Shown here piece by piece: positions 4,646 through 6,452 of a stretch of 6,452 nt of DNA; position 1 is the stretch's first letter, and the number at the start of each line of letters is the position of its first letter. A program made the position numbers and the translations under genes. This DNA comes from Actinomycetota bacterium (lineage in GTDB: Bacteria; Actinomycetota; Actinomycetes; S36-B12): NCBI GenBank assembly GCA_009702725.1, contig WLHM01000076.1, positions 1-6,452 of the forward strand, written 5' to 3'. A model generated the notes under the pieces. The model was not told the origin of the DNA and ran no database searches. It saw only the letters and a program-made list of their open reading frames with translations.

Positions 4646-6452
4646 ATGGTTTATTACCACGAGGTTCGCCAGCGGTGTGACTCCGATCCGGTTGAGTTTT
4701 GGCGCCAGGCCGCAAAACAAATTGAGTGGATTAATTCACCTACGGAGATTCTTGACGAAACGCAGGCGCCGCTGTACCGCTGGTATCCAGATGGGGTCCT
4801 GAACACCTGTGCGAATGCCCTTGACCGGCATGTTGCATCCGGTCGCGGTGAGCAGATTGCCATCTACTATGACAGCCCACTAACTGGTAGCAAACGAGCT
4901 ATCACCTATCGCGAACTACTCGACCAGGTTTCCCATTTTTCCGGTGGCCTTGCCAGTCTCGGGGTGCATAAGGGCGACCGGGTGCTGATCTACATGCCGA
5001 TGGTTCCTGAAGCCGCGATTGCGATGCTCGCCTGTGCCAGATTAGGTGCGGTGCACTCGGTGGTTTTTGGCGGGTTTGCGGCGGCAGAACTTGCGGCCAG
5101 AATTGACGATGCCGAACCGGTCGTAATTGTGAGTGCGTCATGCGGGATTGAGCCAAGTCGGATTGTCGAATATCAACCTATTGTCGATTCGGCAATCCAC
5201 CTAGCGAAACATAAACCCACCGCGGTTGTCGTATTGCAGCGCCCGCAGGCACCTGCCGTTTTAGGGGAGCGCGAAGTCGAGTGGCATGACCTACTCGCTA
5301 CTGCCACTAGGCATGATCCAGTACCTGTGCAGGCTACCGACCCCCTTTACATTCTCTACACCTCTGGCACCACCGGTAAACCCAAAGGTGTGGTTCGTGA
5401 CAATGGCGGACACGCGGTAGCGATGGCTTGGTCATTTCGTAATGTCTATGGAATGGGACAGGGCGATGTTTGGTGGGCGGCATCTGATATCGGTTGGGTG
5501 GTCGGTCACTCGTACATCGTGTATGCGCCACTGATTTGCGGCGCGACCACGGTGATGTACGAAGGCAAGCCGGTCGGAACCCCTGATGCGGGGGCATTTT
5601 GGCGGGTAATAGCGGAGTATCGAGTAAATGGTCTTTTTGTAGCTCCAACCGCGATTCGGGCTATTCGCAAGGAAGATTCGGCTGCGGTGCTCCTAAAGGA
5701 GTACGACGTAACGTCATTACGCACTCTTTTTATGGCTGGGGAACGCCTTGACCCGAGTACCTTCGAGTGGGCCAGCGAGCATCTTCATATCCCGGTTGTC
5801 GACAACTGGTGGCAAACTGAAAGCGGTTGGCCTATTGCATCTAACCTGCAGGGCTTGGATCCGATGCCGATAAAGCCAGGTTCACCTAGTGTCATTGTCC
5901 CTGGCTATGACGTGAAGATCTTTGACGGCGAAGGCAGGGAGCAGCCCGCAGGAGCCGAAGGTGCAATTGTCATCAAACTCCCAATGCCGCCTGGCACCCT
6001 GCCGACTTTGTGGGGCGATGATCAGCGCTTTATTGATTCTTATCTGAATACATTCCCTGGTTACTACACCACCGGTGATAGCGGATATTTCGATGACGAG
6101 AAATACCTTTATGTAATGGGGCGGACCGATGATGTGATAAACGTTGCCGGGCACCGGCTCTCAACCGGTTCGCTGGAGGCAGTCGTTGCAGCCAATGAGA
6201 TGGTTGCTGAATGCGCGGTCATCGGCGTCTTTGATGAGATAAAAGGCCAAATTCCGCGGGCCTTTGTGGTGCTAAAAGCCGGAGTCGAAGTTGATCCGAA
6301 AGCGCTACGCATGACAATTGTCGACGCGGTCCGCGATGAGATCGGTCCGGTTGCTGCGCTGAAGGAAGTTGTAATTGTTCCAGCCCTACCCAAAACTCGG
6401 TCGGGAAAAATGTTGCGTGCCACGATGCGGGGTATCGCTGATGGGCGCGAGG
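4646..6452 (+). CDS. prpE: AMP-forming acyl-CoA synthetase, probably propionyl-CoA synthetase; 3' end cut by the window
   Basis: Cytoplasmic ANL-superfamily ligase: carboxylate + ATP + CoA gives acyl-CoA + AMP + PPi. The frame runs open for 602 codons from ATG 4646 to the window edge with no stop; PrpE is about 630 residues, so roughly 25 are missing. Motifs are: N-terminal ACS domain with FWRQAAKQIEW (18-28); GDRVLIYMPMVPEA (110-123); ARLGAVHSVVFGGF (131-144); P-loop YTSGTTGKPKG (238-248); SDIGWVVGHSYIVYAPL (280-296); APTAIRAIRK (333-342); DNWWQTESGWPI (386-397); YTTGD (474-478); GRTDDVINVAGHRL (492-505); and PKTRSGKMLR (582-591) with catalytic Lys588. SASCGIEP, GHSYIVYAPL, APTAIR and QTESGWPI resemble PrpE/ACSS3 rather than acetyl-CoA synthetase, which has QTETGG at the last position. 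Substrate choice is therefore inferred as propionate; acetate or another short acid remains possible. PxxxxGK around Lys588 is the known acetylation context of this family. The start has a G-rich stretch at 4635-4640, a so-so SD, and lies 38 bases after the channel gene. No prpBCD partner is in view. Confidence 0.9.
   Translation, partial: MVYYHEVRQRCDSDPVEFWRQAAKQIEWINSPTEILDETQAPLYRWYPDGVLNTCANALDRHVASGRGEQIAIYYDSPLTGSKRAITYRELLDQVSHFSGGLASLGVHKGDRVLIYMPMVPEAAIAMLACARLGAVHSVVFGGFAAAELAARIDDAEPVVIVSASCGIEPSRIVEYQPIVDSAIHLAKHKPTAVVVLQRPQAPAVLGEREVEWHDLLATATRHDPVPVQATDPLYILYTSGTTGKPKGVVRDNGGHAVAMAWSFRNVYGMGQGDVWWAASDIGWVVGHSYIVYAPLICGATTVMYEGKPVGTPDAGAFWRVIAEYRVNGLFVAPTAIRAIRKEDSAAVLLKEYDVTSLRTLFMAGERLDPSTFEWASEHLHIPVVDNWWQTESGWPIASNLQGLDPMPIKPGSPSVIVPGYDVKIFDGEGREQPAGAEGAIVIKLPMPPGTLPTLWGDDQRFIDSYLNTFPGYYTTGDSGYFDDEKYLYVMGRTDDVINVAGHRLSTGSLEAVVAANEMVAECAVIGVFDEIKGQIPRAFVVLKAGVEVDPKALRMTIVDAVRDEIGPVAALKEVVIVPALPKTRSGKMLRATMRGIADGRE

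Noticed and set aside
4654..6423. Several antisense open frames of 70-104 codons on the minus strand across this region.
   Set aside because: They lie entirely within the strongly supported acyl-CoA synthetase gene, have low-complexity shadow compositions rich in Arg, Ser and Pro, and match no family.

Overview
The window is one continuous run of plus-strand genes with very short gaps, and it looks like the chromosome of an actinobacterium. The order tsf-pyrH-frr-cdsA-rlmN is the classical actinobacterial translation/lipid locus (rpsB would be expected just upstream of the left edge). The EF-Ts, UMP kinase and CdsA proteins have actinobacterial-type wording, such as the LHRR...LPPQVGVLV stretch of EF-Ts and the long N-terminal tail of UMP kinase. 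G+C is only moderate by eye (about half to 60% in hand-counted lines). That would fit one of the lower-GC actinobacterial lineages, for example aquatic ones, but the exact lineage cannot be fixed from this sequence.

Layout: 1-536 is the 3' part of tsf (elongation factor Ts). 579-1370 is pyrH (UMP kinase), 1414-1980 frr (ribosome recycling factor), 1983-2840 cdsA (phosphatidate cytidylyltransferase, TTG start) and 2840-3961 rlmN (radical-SAM 23S rRNA A2503 methyltransferase). The cdsA stop and rlmN start share one base. The gaps of 42, 43, 2 and -1 bases indicate an operon with translational coupling at its 3' end. Next comes 4023-4607, a small four-helix membrane protein with a potassium-channel selectivity filter (TVGFGD). 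Last is 4646-6452, the nearly complete 5' part of an AMP-forming acyl-CoA synthetase that reads best as propionyl-CoA synthetase (prpE). It runs off the right edge without a stop.

Function: the first five genes serve core growth (translation elongation and recycling, UTP/CTP supply, CDP-diacylglycerol synthesis, ribosome modification). CdsA consumes CTP, which derives from the UMP kinase product. The channel and PrpE are not part of the classical cluster and are probably accessory, lineage-specific neighbours. A weak promoter candidate can be drawn before each of them.

Every stretch longer than 60 bases is accounted for by a gene or a gene-flanking signal. I saw no tRNA, rRNA, CRISPR array, insertion sequence, attachment site or convincing intrinsic terminator. 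I do not see an undescribed multi-gene system here. The least ordinary items are the small potassium channel, a perfect 16-base palindrome at the 3' end of rlmN, and the possible double or leaderless start of the channel gene.
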